Assembly (NCBI RefSeq): GCF_003253745.1
Contig: NZ_MZXV01000075.1
Coordinates: 21,297-85,296, forward strand
DNA length: 64,000 nt
Direction: 5' to 3'
From: Mesorhizobium kowhaii
GTDB lineage: Bacteria; Pseudomonadota; Alphaproteobacteria; Rhizobiales; Rhizobiaceae
A program made the translations under genes and the position numbers. A model generated the notes under the pieces. It was not told the origin of the DNA. It worked only from the letters and a program-made list of their open reading frames with translations, and searched no databases. Below, piece after piece: positions 32,680 through 41,789 of this stretch. Position 1 is the stretch's first letter, and the number at the start of each line of letters is the position of its first letter.

Positions 32680-33675
32680 ATGAACATGATCGATCCTTTT
32701 GGTCGCACGATCAGCTATCTCAGAGTGTCGGTCACAGACCGCTGCGATTTCCGTTGCACCTATTGCATGGCCGAGGACATGGCCTTCCTGCCGAAGAAGG
32801 ACCTGCTGTCGCTGGAAGAACTCGACCGGCTGTGCACGGTCTTCATCGAAAAAGGCGTCAGGAAATTGCGCCTCACCGGCGGCGAGCCGCTGGTTCGCAA
32901 GAACATCATGCACCTCGTGCGCCAGCTGTCGCGGCATCTCGACAGCGGCGCGCTGGAAGAATTGACGCTGACCACCAACGGCTCGCAGCTGTCGCGCTTC
33001 GCCGCCGAGCTTGCCGATTGCGGGGTCAAGCGCATCAACGTCTCGCTCGACACGCTCGATGCCGACAAGTTCCACAAGATAACCCGCTGGGGCCATCTCG
33101 ACAAGGTCATGCAAGGCATCGATGCCGCACAGGCTGCCGGGCTGAAGGTCAAGCTCAACGCTGTGGCATTGAGGGATTTCAACGACGTCGAACTGCCAGA
33201 GATGATGCGCTGGGCGCATGGCCGCGGCATGGACCTGACGGTCATCGAAACCATGCCGATGGGCGAGATCGAGGGCGACCGCACCGATCAATACCTGCCG
33301 CTGTCGCTGCTGCGCGCGTCGCTGGAACGCCAGTTCACGCTGACCGACATTCCCTTCAAGACCGGCGGCCCGGCTCGCTACGTGCATGTCGCCGAGACCG
33401 GCGGACGGCTCGGCTTCATCACGCCGATGACGCATAATTTCTGCGAAAGCTGCAACCGCGTCCGGCTGACCTGCACCGGCACGCTCTATATGTGCCTCGG
33501 CCAGGAGGACGCCGCCGACCTGCGCGCGCCCTTGCGTGCGTCCGAAGGCAATGAACTGGTCGCCGCGGCAATAGACGAAGCGATCGGCCGCAAGCCCAAA
33601 GGCCATGACTTCATCATCGACCGCCGCACCAGCCGCCCTTCCGTTTCGCGGCATATGAGCGTCACCGGCGGCTGA
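32680..33675 (+). CDS. moaA: GTP 3',8-cyclase, molybdenum cofactor biosynthesis
   Basis: A 331-residue radical-SAM enzyme that makes the cyclic pyranopterin precursor of molybdopterin together with MoaC. The N-terminal cluster CDFRCTYC supplies the SAM-binding iron-sulfur site, the second site is CESCNRVRLTCTGTLYMC, and the C-terminal SVTGG carries the Gly-Gly needed for activity. LTGGEPLVRKN and SLDTLDADKF are other family motifs. Start ATG 32680 is preferred; a few alternative ATGs lie nearby. mobA and mobB are 2 kb downstream. Confidence 0.95.
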   Translation: MNMIDPFGRTISYLRVSVTDRCDFRCTYCMAEDMAFLPKKDLLSLEELDRLCTVFIEKGVRKLRLTGGEPLVRKNIMHLVRQLSRHLDSGALEELTLTTNGSQLSRFAAELADCGVKRINVSLDTLDADKFHKITRWGHLDKVMQGIDAAQAAGLKVKLNAVALRDFNDVELPEMMRWAHGRGMDLTVIETMPMGEIEGDRTDQYLPLSLLRASLERQFTLTDIPFKTGGPARYVHVAETGGRLGFITPMTHNFCESCNRVRLTCTGTLYMCLGQEDAADLRAPLRASEGNELVAAAIDEAIGRKPKGHDFIIDRRTSRPSVSRHMSVTGG

Positions 33676-33731
33676 TCTTTTCGCAAAATTCATGCAGGAT
33701 CGCCTCCGGGTCATTGGCTTCGAGGCGAGAT

Positions 33732-34205
33732 ATGCTGAGTCGTTCCTCATTTCTGGCGGTTATCGCAACAATTGCAGCGACCAACGTCGTTGCCGCGCCA
33801 TTCACCTATGTGAATGAACGCTTCGGCACAGTCTGCACCTTTCCCGACGACATCTTCACCGACCGCCAGCCTGAGCCGGACAATGGCGACGGCCAGCAAT
33901 GGCTGAGTGCCGATGGCGCCAGCCTGATCTGCTCGGGCATCCTCAACATCGACGATGACACGCCCAAGGGTTTCGTGGCGGCCGAGAAAGCCAGTAGTGA
34001 ACCTGGCTACAAGGTCACCTACAGCAAGGCCAGCAAGGACTGGGCGGTGCTGTCGGGCTTGAAGGATGGGAACATTTTCTACGAGCGACGCCTGTTCGGC
34101 CGGGATGGCGTCATCCGCACGGTCTGGATCGAATATCCGCCCGCCGCGAAATCGAAATACGATCCGCTTGTCGGCGCCATCGCCGGCAGCCTCAAGGCAC
34201 GGTGA
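33732..34205 (+). CDS. Secreted protein of unknown function
   Basis: A 157-residue secreted protein (signal peptide MLSRSSFLAVIATIAATNVVA). The mature part contains NERFGTVCTFPDDIFTDRQPEPDNGDG and a C-terminal block YSKASKDWAVLSGLKDG...YDPLVGAIAGSLKAR. The same C-terminal layout recurs in the protein at 63027-63509 (SGIKDR...YDPVVVQMVRSLKA), so the two are distant paralogues. GAGGCGAG precedes ATG 33732. Function unknown. Confidence 0.72.
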   Translation: MLSRSSFLAVIATIAATNVVAAPFTYVNERFGTVCTFPDDIFTDRQPEPDNGDGQQWLSADGASLICSGILNIDDDTPKGFVAAEKASSEPGYKVTYSKASKDWAVLSGLKDGNIFYERRLFGRDGVIRTVWIEYPPAAKSKYDPLVGAIAGSLKAR

Positions 34206-34320
34206 GCATTTCCGCCACACAACGACAATATTGCTGAGCGCAGGCGCCGGCCGGATTTACCGTTGGCTTGTTGCGCCCTAGCCTGCACATCGCGATTTTC
34301 GCTCCGTGGGGGATTAAGAC

Positions 34321-34680
34321 ATGCGCAAACTCGTTCTTGCTCTTTCATTGCTCGGCATCATGGCCTTGCCCGCCTCGGCCCAGTCGATCGGCGGCACCTA
34401 TACCGTCGCCGGCACCAACTTCGACGGCTCGGCTTATGGCGGCGAAGCCACCATCACGCTGACCAGCGGGACGACCTGCACAATCCACTGGGAGACGGGC
34501 GGCTCATCTTCCGACGGCATCTGCATGCGCAACGATGACGCCTTCTCCGCCGGCTATGTCATGGACAAGGACATCGGCCTCGTCGTCTACAAGGTGATGG
34601 ACGACGGTTCGCTGCACGGCCTGTGGACGATCGCCGGCAAGGAAGGCAACGGCACCGAGGTGCTTACACCGAAGAAATAA
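34321..34680 (+). CDS. Small secreted protein of unknown function
   Basis: A 119-residue protein with a signal peptide (MRKLVLALSLLGIMALPASA). The mature part begins QSIGGTYTVAGTNFDGSAYGGEATITLTSG and contains two cysteines (TTCTIHW, GICMRND); its pattern resembles small beta-rich secreted proteins with a lipocalin-like opening. GGGGGATTAAGAC precedes the ATG. Function unknown. Confidence 0.75.
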   Translation: MRKLVLALSLLGIMALPASAQSIGGTYTVAGTNFDGSAYGGEATITLTSGTTCTIHWETGGSSSDGICMRNDDAFSAGYVMDKDIGLVVYKVMDDGSLHGLWTIAGKEGNGTEVLTPKK

Positions 34681-34801
34681 GGTCTGCCGCTGTTGCCGGC
34701 GATAGTCTGGGCCACGGACGATCCTGTGGCCCAGCCCTTTGCTGTTGCTGTTTCATGCCCGACTGCTACAGGTTTGCTGCAAAGCAAAGCCGGTAGTCAT
34801 C

Positions 34802-35722
34802 TTGCCCCTCTCTCCAAATCTTCGCGGCGCGTTGTTCATGGTGGTGGCGATGGCCGGCTTCACCCTTAACGACGCCATCACCAAATACTCTTCGCAATCG
34901 ATGAACATGGCACAAGTCATGCTGATCAGAGGAGCGTTTGCGACCCTGTTCGTCGCCTCGCTTGCCTGGCAGCGCGGTGCTCTGGTCCGGCTACGCTCGA
35001 TGCTGGAGCCAATGGTGGCGCTGCGCGTCCTCGGCGAAGCCGGCGGCACGGTGACTTTCCTGATCGCGCTCGCCCATTTGCCGATCGCCAGTGTCTCGGC
35101 TGTCCTCCAGGCGCTGCCGCTCGCGGTGACGATGGGCGCGGCACTGGTCTTCAATGAGGGCGTTGGTTGGCGGCGCTGGCTGGCCATCGCCATCGGATTT
35201 GCCGGTGTGCTGGTCATCGTGCGGCCAGGTTTTGAGGGGTTCAGCGTCTACTCGCTGGTGGCGCTGGCCTGCGTTGCCTGTTGTGCGGTACGCGATCTCG
35301 CCACCAAGCGGATTCCCAAGGCCATTCCGACGCTGCTGGTGTCGACCGCCACCGCGCTTGCCATGACAATCCTGGGCGCCGCGCTGCTGTCGCCGATGGG
35401 TGGCTGGACGCCGATGACGGGGAACAGCACGGCCCTGCTGGCGCTGGCCGCTGTGCTGGTGCTCATCGGCTACCAGTTCATCATCATGGCGATGCGGGCG
35501 GGCGACATCTCCTTCATCGCGCCGTTCCGCTACACCGCCCTGATCTGGTCGATCCTGCTTGGCCTGTTCGTCTTCGCCGACATTCCCGATCTGCCGATGA
35601 TCGTCGGCGCCACGATCATCATCGGCTCCGGCCTCTATGCGCTCTACCGTGAGCGGGTCGTCGGCCGGCGGAAGATCGTCGCCGAAAGCACCGGGCCAAC
35701 CATGGTCCCGGATGGAATCTAG
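34802..35722 (+). CDS. EamA/DMT-family transporter
   Basis: A 306-residue drug/metabolite transporter with about ten membrane helices in two EamA halves (FMVVAMAGFTLNDAITKYSSQ in the first; YQFIIMAMRAGDISFIAPFRYTALIWSILLG in the second). These proteins export amino acids or small metabolites. TTG 34802 is proposed as the start because homologues begin (M)PLSPNLRGALF; ATG 34838 is the next candidate and the ribosome site is weak for both. Confidence 0.8.
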   Translation: MPLSPNLRGALFMVVAMAGFTLNDAITKYSSQSMNMAQVMLIRGAFATLFVASLAWQRGALVRLRSMLEPMVALRVLGEAGGTVTFLIALAHLPIASVSAVLQALPLAVTMGAALVFNEGVGWRRWLAIAIGFAGVLVIVRPGFEGFSVYSLVALACVACCAVRDLATKRIPKAIPTLLVSTATALAMTILGAALLSPMGGWTPMTGNSTALLALAAVLVLIGYQFIIMAMRAGDISFIAPFRYTALIWSILLGLFVFADIPDLPMIVGATIIIGSGLYALYRERVVGRRKIVAESTGPTMVPDGI

Positions 35723-35766
35723 CAGGCTCTTGTGATTTCCGACGGCTGGCGTACAGGCTCGATGGC

Positions 35767-36399
35767 ATGAAGCGAGATGTTGCGGGGATCATTCTGGCCG
35801 GCGGCCAGTCAAGACGAATGGGCGGTGGCGACAAAAGCCTGTTGCCGCTTGGCGGCGGTTGTGTGCTTGACCAGGTCGTGTCGCGCTTTGGCCCACAGAT
35901 CGACCGTCTGGCGCTCAGCGCCAACGGCGATCCGTCGCGGTTCTCCCGCTTTGGACTGCCGGTGCTTGCCGACACCGTCACGGGCTTTGCCGGACCGCTT
36001 GCCGGAATCCTGACCGGCCTCGAATGGGCAGCCGCCAACACGGCTTGCACGGCGATCGTCACCGCTGCTGGCGACACGCCCTTCCTGCCGCTGGATCTTG
36101 TCGAACGGCTGGCGGCCGCCGCCGATCAACGTTCCGGTTCGATTGCCGTGGCTTGCTCGGCCGGCAAGCGGCACCCGACCTTCGCGCTGTGGCCGATGGA
36201 CTGTCGCGGCGCCTTGCGGCACTTTCTGGTCGATGAGGATATCAGGCGGGTTTCGGCCTTCATCGACCGAGATGATTTTGTCGAGGTGGAATTTCCGGTT
36301 CCGCAATCCGCAGGCCAACCAGTCGACCCTTTCTTCAACATAAACGAGCCTGACGATCTTGTTCAGGCCGAACGTCTGTTGCAAAGCATGAAGCCATGA
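35767..36399 (+). CDS. mobA: Molybdenum cofactor guanylyltransferase
   Basis: A 210-residue nucleotidyltransferase that joins GMP to molybdopterin to form the MGD form of the cofactor. The opening AGIILAGGQSRRMGGGDKSLLPLGG is the GTP-binding loop, with GFAGPLAGILTGLEW and AGDTPFLPLDLVERL following. Its stop overlaps the mobB ATG by four bases (ATGA), so the two are coupled. Confidence 0.94.
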   Translation: MKRDVAGIILAGGQSRRMGGGDKSLLPLGGGCVLDQVVSRFGPQIDRLALSANGDPSRFSRFGLPVLADTVTGFAGPLAGILTGLEWAAANTACTAIVTAAGDTPFLPLDLVERLAAAADQRSGSIAVACSAGKRHPTFALWPMDCRGALRHFLVDEDIRRVSAFIDRDDFVEVEFPVPQSAGQPVDPFFNINEPDDLVQAERLLQSMKP

Positions 36400-36905
36400 A
36401 CAGACGCGTCTTCGGCATCACCGGCTGGAAGAATTCCGGCAAGACGACACTGACCGAAAAGCTGGTCACCGAACTTGTCCGGCGCGGCTGGAAGGTGTCG
36501 ACGGTGAAACACGCCCATCATGACTTCGACATCGACAGGCCGGGCGCCGACAGCTTCCGCCACAGGCAGGCCGGCGCCACCGAAGTCGCGATCGTGTCCG
36601 GCAATCGTTGGGCGCTGATGCACGAACTGCGCGGTGAGGATGAGCCGACGCTGGAGGCGGTTCTGTCACGGCTCGCCCCTTGCGATCTGGTGCTGGTCGA
36701 AGGCTACAAGCGCGAAGCCCATCCCAAGATCGAAACCCGCCGGCTGGAGGCGAAGGACCGCACGCCGCTTTCGGCAGGTGATCCGAACATCGTCGCCGTC
36801 GCCGCCGATTTTGCGGCCGAACGCGAGCCCCTGCCGGTGTTCGATCTCAACGACGTCGAATCAATAGCCGACTTCATTGAGCGGGCCACCGGGCTTGTTG
36901 CTTGA
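36396..36905 (+). CDS. mobB: Molybdopterin-guanine dinucleotide biosynthesis protein B
   Basis: A 169-residue GTP-binding protein that assists MobA in making MGD. Walker A is ITGWKNSGKTTLTEKLV; the switch-like KHAHHDFDIDRPGADSFRHRQAGA and VLVEGYKREAHPKIE are family motifs. Translation is coupled to mobA by a four-base overlap. Confidence 0.93.
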   Translation: MNRRVFGITGWKNSGKTTLTEKLVTELVRRGWKVSTVKHAHHDFDIDRPGADSFRHRQAGATEVAIVSGNRWALMHELRGEDEPTLEAVLSRLAPCDLVLVEGYKREAHPKIETRRLEAKDRTPLSAGDPNIVAVAADFAAEREPLPVFDLNDVESIADFIERATGLVA

Positions 36906-37062
36906 GAGCTAACGCAGCGGCAGAATAGTCTTGCCCATTTTTGTGGTTTTGCAGTTGCTTTTTTCTTGGAAAGAGTGGGAGTATCGCGCCAGCGGGCGGT
37001 CAAAAGCACCGCCCCACAGAGCCGTTAGGAACGACGGCCGGGACCGTAAAGAGAGGACTATC

Positions 37063-37848
37063 ATGCGTATTGCACTGCGTATCGCGCTTGCCGCATCGGC
37101 TGCGCTGCTGACGCTCGGCGTAGCCCAGGCCCAGGAAAAGACCCTGAGGATCGGCACCGAAGGCGCCTACCCACCCTTCAACAACCTCACCGCCGATGGC
37201 CAGCTCGTCGGTTTCGACATCGACATCGCCAAGGCGCTTTGTGACCAGATGAAGGTCAAGTGCACCTTCGTCGCCCAGGATTGGGACGGCATCATCCCCG
37301 CTCTCCAGGCCGGCAAGTTCGACGCCATCGTCGCCTCGATGTCGATCACGCCGGAGCGCAAGGAGAAGGTCGACTTCACCAACAAATATTACAACACGCC
37401 GTCGGCCCTGGCCGTGCCTAAAGACAGCACGCTGAAAGGCGTGACCAAGGCAGATCTCGCCGGCAAGACCATTGGTGTCGCCACCACGACCACGCATTTC
37501 AACTATGCCTCGAAGACTTACACCGACAGCACCATCAAGGGCTATCCGAGTAGCCCCGAGGAGCAGGCCGATCTTGCCAATGGTCGTCTCGACGCCATCG
37601 AGGACGATATTGTTGTGCTTCAGCAGTGGCTGGATTCGCCTGATGGCGCATGCTGCAAGATTCTCGGCCAGCCGTCGCCGCAACCGGTCGACATCTTCGG
37701 ACCGGGCGCCGGCATTGCCGTACGCAAGGGCGAGACCGATCTCGTCAACAAGTTCAATGCGGCCATCGATGCTATTCGCGCCAACGGAAAGTACAAGGAA
37801 ATCAACGACAAGTACTTCAAGTTCGACGTCTTCGGCGCCGAATCCTGA
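37063..37848 (+). CDS. Polar amino-acid ABC substrate-binding protein
   Basis: A 261-residue family 3 periplasmic binding protein with a signal peptide (MRIALRIALAASAALLTLGVAQA). KTLRIGTEGAYPPFNNLTADGQLVGFDIDIAKALCDQMKVKCTFVAQDWDGIIPALQAGKFDAIVASMSITPERKEKV is the standard lysine/arginine/ornithine or octopine/nopaline family opening. AGAGAGGA precedes ATG 37063. A hairpin separates it from two permease genes that follow; no ATP-binding gene is in the cluster. Confidence 0.93.
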   Translation: MRIALRIALAASAALLTLGVAQAQEKTLRIGTEGAYPPFNNLTADGQLVGFDIDIAKALCDQMKVKCTFVAQDWDGIIPALQAGKFDAIVASMSITPERKEKVDFTNKYYNTPSALAVPKDSTLKGVTKADLAGKTIGVATTTTHFNYASKTYTDSTIKGYPSSPEEQADLANGRLDAIEDDIVVLQQWLDSPDGACCKILGQPSPQPVDIFGPGAGIAVRKGETDLVNKFNAAIDAIRANGKYKEINDKYFKFDVFGAES

Positions 37849-37858
37849 TAATATGACA

Positions 37859-37885
37859 AAGGCGGCGGGGGTCTCCCGCCGCCTT
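37859..37885 (+). repeat. Intra-operon hairpin
   Basis: AAGGCGGCGGG pairs with CCCGCCGCCTT around a 5-base loop (37870-37874), 10 bases after the binding-protein stop. There is no T run; such hairpins after binding-protein genes usually protect that mRNA segment and lower downstream permease expression. Confidence 0.75.
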
Positions 37886-37923
37886 CCGGTCTTCTGTGAT
37901 CGCCGTGGAGACAAGACCAGTCA

Positions 37924-38643
37924 ATGCCAGCCCAGAGCTTATGGACACTTCTCAGTTGGGGACCCGATGGCTGGCTTGATGATATCGCTTATGGCGCACT
38001 GGTCACCGTGGCGCTTGCGCTCGCTACACTGCCGATTGGGCTGACGATCGGTTTTTTCATAGCACTGGCCAAACAGTCCGAAGAACCTTCGCTGCGCCTT
38101 GCCGCCAACATCTACACCACGGTCTTCCGTGGCCTGCCGGAACTGGTGACGCTTTTCCTGTTTTTCTTCGGCATGCCAATTCTGCTGCAGCACCTCATCC
38201 GATATTTCCGGCCCGAAGCGACCATCGATGTCAACAGCTTCGTCGCCGGCATGATAGTGCTTGCGCTGATCTTCTCGTCCTATGCCAGCGAGGTTTTCCT
38301 GTCGGCCTTCCGCGCCATACCGAAAGGCCAGTATGAGGGTGGCTATGCCATCGGCCTTTCCAACTGGCTGACCATGCGCAAGGTGATCTTGCCGCAGCTG
38401 CTCCGCATCGCATTTCCCGGGCTCGAAAACTGCTGGCTTAGTCTGCTCAAGGACACGTCGCTCGTGTCGGTCGTCGGTCTCGCCGAGACGTTGCGCAATG
38501 CCGGTGTGGCGGCTCGCGTCACCAAGCACTCGTTCATGTTTTACAGTGTGGCGGCCCTGGTCTTTCTTGGCCTGGCAATCGTGTCGTCCTTCGCCACCAG
38601 CGCGATCCTGCGCTCACTCGGTCGGCGGGAGGCACAACGATGA
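37924..38643 (+). CDS. Polar amino-acid ABC permease (HisQ/OccQ type)
   Basis: A 239-residue inner-membrane permease with about five helices. The EAA loop is seen as EVFLSAFRAIPKGQYEGGYAIGLSNWLTMRKVILPQLLRIAFPGLENCWLSLLKDTSLVSVVG, the docking site for the ATPase. GLPELVTLFLFFFGMP is the family HisQ/OccQ block. Its stop overlaps the next permease start (ATGA). Confidence 0.92.
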   Translation: MPAQSLWTLLSWGPDGWLDDIAYGALVTVALALATLPIGLTIGFFIALAKQSEEPSLRLAANIYTTVFRGLPELVTLFLFFFGMPILLQHLIRYFRPEATIDVNSFVAGMIVLALIFSSYASEVFLSAFRAIPKGQYEGGYAIGLSNWLTMRKVILPQLLRIAFPGLENCWLSLLKDTSLVSVVGLAETLRNAGVAARVTKHSFMFYSVAALVFLGLAIVSSFATSAILRSLGRREAQR

Positions 38644-39509
38644 GCGCCACCGCCACCATGGTCGAACGGCCACCGCCCCGGGCGCGGGGCTGGCCGCGTC
38701 CCCGCATCGCTGGCTATGCGCTCGTCTGCATGTGGATAGCCTTCGGGCTGGGCATCGTTGCCTATCTGGTTCTTGCCTGGAATCCCGCCTTCTTTGCCAA
38801 GTATGCGCCGGCCTATCTGAAAGGGCTTGGGGTCACCCTGTCGCTGGTCGCCATAGCGATGGTGATTGGTGCGATACTGTCGGTTCCCGTCGCTTACGGC
38901 CGCATGTCCAGCAACCGGATCCTGTCCGGCCTCGCCTATTGCTATGTCTACTTTTTCCGTGGCACGCCGCTGCTGGTACAGACTTTTCTCGTCTATTACG
39001 GCGTCGGCTCTTTCCGGCCGCAACTCAGCGAATTCGGTATCTACCTTCCGGTCTTCAGCGATGGGCTGACTCTCGCCCGATTCACACTTTGGGATTTTTT
39101 CAAGGACGCATTCAACTGCGGCGTCTTTGCCTTTGCGCTCAACACCGCCGCCTACCAGGCCGAAATCCTGCGCGGCGCCATCGAGAGCGTGCCCAGGGGC
39201 CAGTGGGAAGGTGCTGCTTCCCTTGGCCTGCACAAATTGCAGACGCTGCGCAAGATCATCCTGCCGCAGGCATTGATTGTCGCCTTGCGGCCTTATGGCA
39301 ACGAACTCATCCTGATGATCAAGGCTTCGGCCATCGTCGCCATCATCACCGTCTACGACCTGATGGGCAACGCAAAGCTCGCCTTCGCCAACTCCTTCGA
39401 CATTCAGGCGTATATCTGGGTCGCCGTCGTCTACCTCGTCATGGTCGAGATATTGCGCCATGGCGTTGAATGGATCGAGCGCCGGATCACCATCCACCTG
39501 AAACGCTGA
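38640..39509 (+). CDS. Polar amino-acid ABC permease (HisM/OccM type)
   Basis: A 289-residue permease. It has an extended N-terminal tail with a Pro/Arg-rich stretch, then the HisM/OccM pattern YVYFFRGTPLLVQTFLVYYGVG and the EAA loop EILRGAIESVPRGQWEGAASLGLHKLQTLRKIILPQALIVALRPYGNELILMIKASAIVAIITVYDLMG. It overlaps the upstream permease gene by four bases. The missing ATPase must be encoded elsewhere. Confidence 0.92.
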   Translation: MSATATMVERPPPRARGWPRPRIAGYALVCMWIAFGLGIVAYLVLAWNPAFFAKYAPAYLKGLGVTLSLVAIAMVIGAILSVPVAYGRMSSNRILSGLAYCYVYFFRGTPLLVQTFLVYYGVGSFRPQLSEFGIYLPVFSDGLTLARFTLWDFFKDAFNCGVFAFALNTAAYQAEILRGAIESVPRGQWEGAASLGLHKLQTLRKIILPQALIVALRPYGNELILMIKASAIVAIITVYDLMGNAKLAFANSFDIQAYIWVAVVYLVMVEILRHGVEWIERRITIHLKR

Positions 39510-39619
39510 CTGATTCCATCTGCCTGCACCAGTCGATCAGCCCACAGGCGTCTTGACGAATTGAGCGTAGGGCCTAGAGCTTTCGCAGCAAATTCCGTTT
39601 CCGTCTGAAGGGCAAGCTC

Positions 39620-40489
39620 ATGGCATCTGTGGCATTTCTCGGTCTTGGCGTGATGGGCTATCCAATGGCCGGGCACCTCAGGAACAAGGGGGGCCATGAC
39701 GTCGCCGTCTACAACCGCACCAAGGCCAAGGCCGAGCAATGGGTTGGCCAGCATGGCGGCAGCCTGGCGCTGACACCGGCGGAAGCGGCCAAGGGCAAGG
39801 ATTTCGTCTTCTCCTGCGTTGGCAATGATGACGATCTGCGTTCGGTGACGACAGGTCCCGAAGGTGCCTTCAAATCGATGAAGAAAGGTTCGGTCTTCAT
39901 CGACAATACCACGGCCTCGGCCGAGGTCGCACGCGAACTGGCCGCGGCCGCGGAAGCGGGTGGCTTTTCGTTTCTCGATGCGCCGGTCTCCGGCGGCCAG
40001 GCCGGCGCCGAGAATGGCGTGCTGACCGTCATGGTCGGCGGCGAGCAGGAAGCTTTCGACAGGGCGAGGCCCGTTATCGATGCCTATGCCCGCATGGTCG
40101 GCTTGATGGGATCGGCAGGTGCTGGCCAGCTCACCAAGATGATCAACCAGATCACCATCGCCGGCCTCGTCCAGGGTCTGGCCGAAGGCATTCATTTCGG
40201 CAAGAGGGCCGGGCTCGACATCGAGAAGGTGATCAAGGTGATTTCCAAGGGTGCTGCCGGTTCCTGGCAGATGGAGAACCGGCACAAGACGATGAATGCC
40301 GGCAAATATGATTTCGGCTTCGCTGTCGACTGGATGCGCAAGGATCTCGGTATCTGCCTGACCGAGGCCGACCGCAACGGCGCCAAGCTGCCGGTGACCG
40401 CACTTGTCGATCAATTCTACAAGGATGTGCAGGCGATGGGCGGCAAGCGCTGGGATACGTCCTCGCTGCTGGCGCGCCTGGAAAAATAG
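39620..40489 (+). CDS. 3-hydroxyisobutyrate dehydrogenase-type NAD(P) oxidoreductase
   Basis: A 289-residue beta-hydroxyacid dehydrogenase. The Rossmann motif AFLGLGVMGYPMAGHL, substrate motif DAPVSGGQAGAENG, and the catalytic lysine in GAGQLTKMINQ are all in place. Members oxidise 3-hydroxyisobutyrate or reduce tartronate semialdehyde, which cannot be distinguished here. A start ATG at 39620 is preceded by a weak AAGGGCAAG site; the next gene is 8 bases away. Confidence 0.92.
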   Translation: MASVAFLGLGVMGYPMAGHLRNKGGHDVAVYNRTKAKAEQWVGQHGGSLALTPAEAAKGKDFVFSCVGNDDDLRSVTTGPEGAFKSMKKGSVFIDNTTASAEVARELAAAAEAGGFSFLDAPVSGGQAGAENGVLTVMVGGEQEAFDRARPVIDAYARMVGLMGSAGAGQLTKMINQITIAGLVQGLAEGIHFGKRAGLDIEKVIKVISKGAAGSWQMENRHKTMNAGKYDFGFAVDWMRKDLGICLTEADRNGAKLPVTALVDQFYKDVQAMGGKRWDTSSLLARLEK

Positions 40490-40497
40490 GGGTCGCG

Positions 40498-41202
40498 ATG
40501 GCCGAGCTTTCGCCCCAGTCCAGTGCCGACGAAATCGTCGCGCATCTGCGCTCGATCGGCTCGGAGGAAAATCGCCGTGGCATGCTGCGCTATGGCATCA
40601 AGATCGAACGTGCGCTCGGCATCCCGCACGGCGTGCAGCGGCAGATTGCTAGGAAAATCAAGCGCAACCATGAGCGCGCTTTCGCGCTGTGGCAGACAGG
40701 TATCATGGAGGCGCAGTTCATCGCTTCCGTCACGGCCGACCCGAAGCGGTTTTCTGCCGCGGACGCAAGGCAATGGGCGTCGAGTTTCGACTCCTGGGAC
40801 ATCGTCGATGGCGTCTCCGATCTCTTCGTCGACACCGACGCCTGGAAAGAACTGATCGGCGAGTTCGCGGCCGATGAACGGGAATTCGTTCGACGCACGG
40901 CCTTTGCCATGATGGCCTGGTCTGTCGTCCATCGGAAGAAAGAGCCGGAGGCGACCTTTCTCGCCTTCCTGCCGATCATCGAAGCGCATGCCACCGACGG
41001 CCGCAACTTCGTCAAGAAGGGCGTGAACTGGGCCCTTCGTTCGATCGGCAAACGATCGATGGAAATGCACGGTGCTGTCCTTGCTGTCGCCGAAAGGCTC
41101 GCGCAATCGACCGACAAGACGGCGCGCTGGATCGGCAAGGATGCTGTGAAGGAACTATCGGATGCCAGGACGCTCGAGCGCCTCGCCGCCAGGAAAAGCT
41201 GA
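40498..41202 (+). CDS. AlkD-like DNA alkylation repair protein
   Basis: A 234-residue HEAT-like repeat protein of the AlkD family, DNA glycosylases that remove alkylated bases. SFDSWDIVDGVSDLF, EFVRRTAFAMMAWSVVHRKK, HATDGRNFVKKGVNWALRSIGKR are the AlkD signatures, the last with the Trp-Ala-Leu-Arg loop of the active site. It is 8 bases after the dehydrogenase gene and overlaps the following GNAT gene, so the three may be cotranscribed. Confidence 0.9.
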   Translation: MAELSPQSSADEIVAHLRSIGSEENRRGMLRYGIKIERALGIPHGVQRQIARKIKRNHERAFALWQTGIMEAQFIASVTADPKRFSAADARQWASSFDSWDIVDGVSDLFVDTDAWKELIGEFAADEREFVRRTAFAMMAWSVVHRKKEPEATFLAFLPIIEAHATDGRNFVKKGVNWALRSIGKRSMEMHGAVLAVAERLAQSTDKTARWIGKDAVKELSDARTLERLAARKS

Positions 41203-41743
41203 CGGACGTGAAATCCGCTTCACGGAAGTGACGCGCTCGACACGCGCCGATTTCGAAAACCTGTTCGAACAGCCGGGCGCACCGAAATATTGCTGGTGCA
41301 TGGCCTGGCGCCATCTGCCCAGCCGCGAGCATGTCCACAACGACGAGAAAAAGCGGGCCATGATGGCGATTGTCGATGCCGGCACGCCGGTCGGCATCCT
41401 CGCCCATCTTGACGGCAAGACCGTCGGTTGGTGCTCGGTCGCGCCACGCCAGGCCTATCGCAGGCTTTCACGCCAACAGGACGACAGCGAGGCCGATATC
41501 TGGTCGATCGTTTGTTTTTACGTGCCAAGGGCCTTGCGCGGCGCCGGGTTGGCCGCCGCACTGCTAGACGCGGCCATCAACCACGCCTTCGCCGAAGGGG
41601 CCAGCACGATCGAGGCCTATCCGGTCGACCAGGCATCGCCGAGCTACAGCTTCATGGGTTTTCGCGACATGTTTGCGGCGCGCGGGTTCCACGAGATTGG
41701 CATGGCCGGTTCTCGCCGACATGTGATGCGGCTCGAGCGTTGA
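41162..41743 (+). CDS. GNAT-family N-acetyltransferase
   Basis: A 193-residue acetyl-CoA-dependent N-acetyltransferase. The acetyl-CoA-binding region is VCFYVPRALRGAGLAAALLDAAINHAFAEGASTIEAYPVD. The start (ATG 41162) overlaps the AlkD end by 41 bases, and no shorter in-frame start is available, so overlapping translation is likely. Substrate unknown. Confidence 0.85.
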   Translation: MPGRSSASPPGKADGREIRFTEVTRSTRADFENLFEQPGAPKYCWCMAWRHLPSREHVHNDEKKRAMMAIVDAGTPVGILAHLDGKTVGWCSVAPRQAYRRLSRQQDDSEADIWSIVCFYVPRALRGAGLAAALLDAAINHAFAEGASTIEAYPVDQASPSYSFMGFRDMFAARGFHEIGMAGSRRHVMRLER

Positions 41744-41789
41744 CGTCATTGGTAGCGGCGTCTTTACTCCAGACCAAAGGAAGCGGCCA

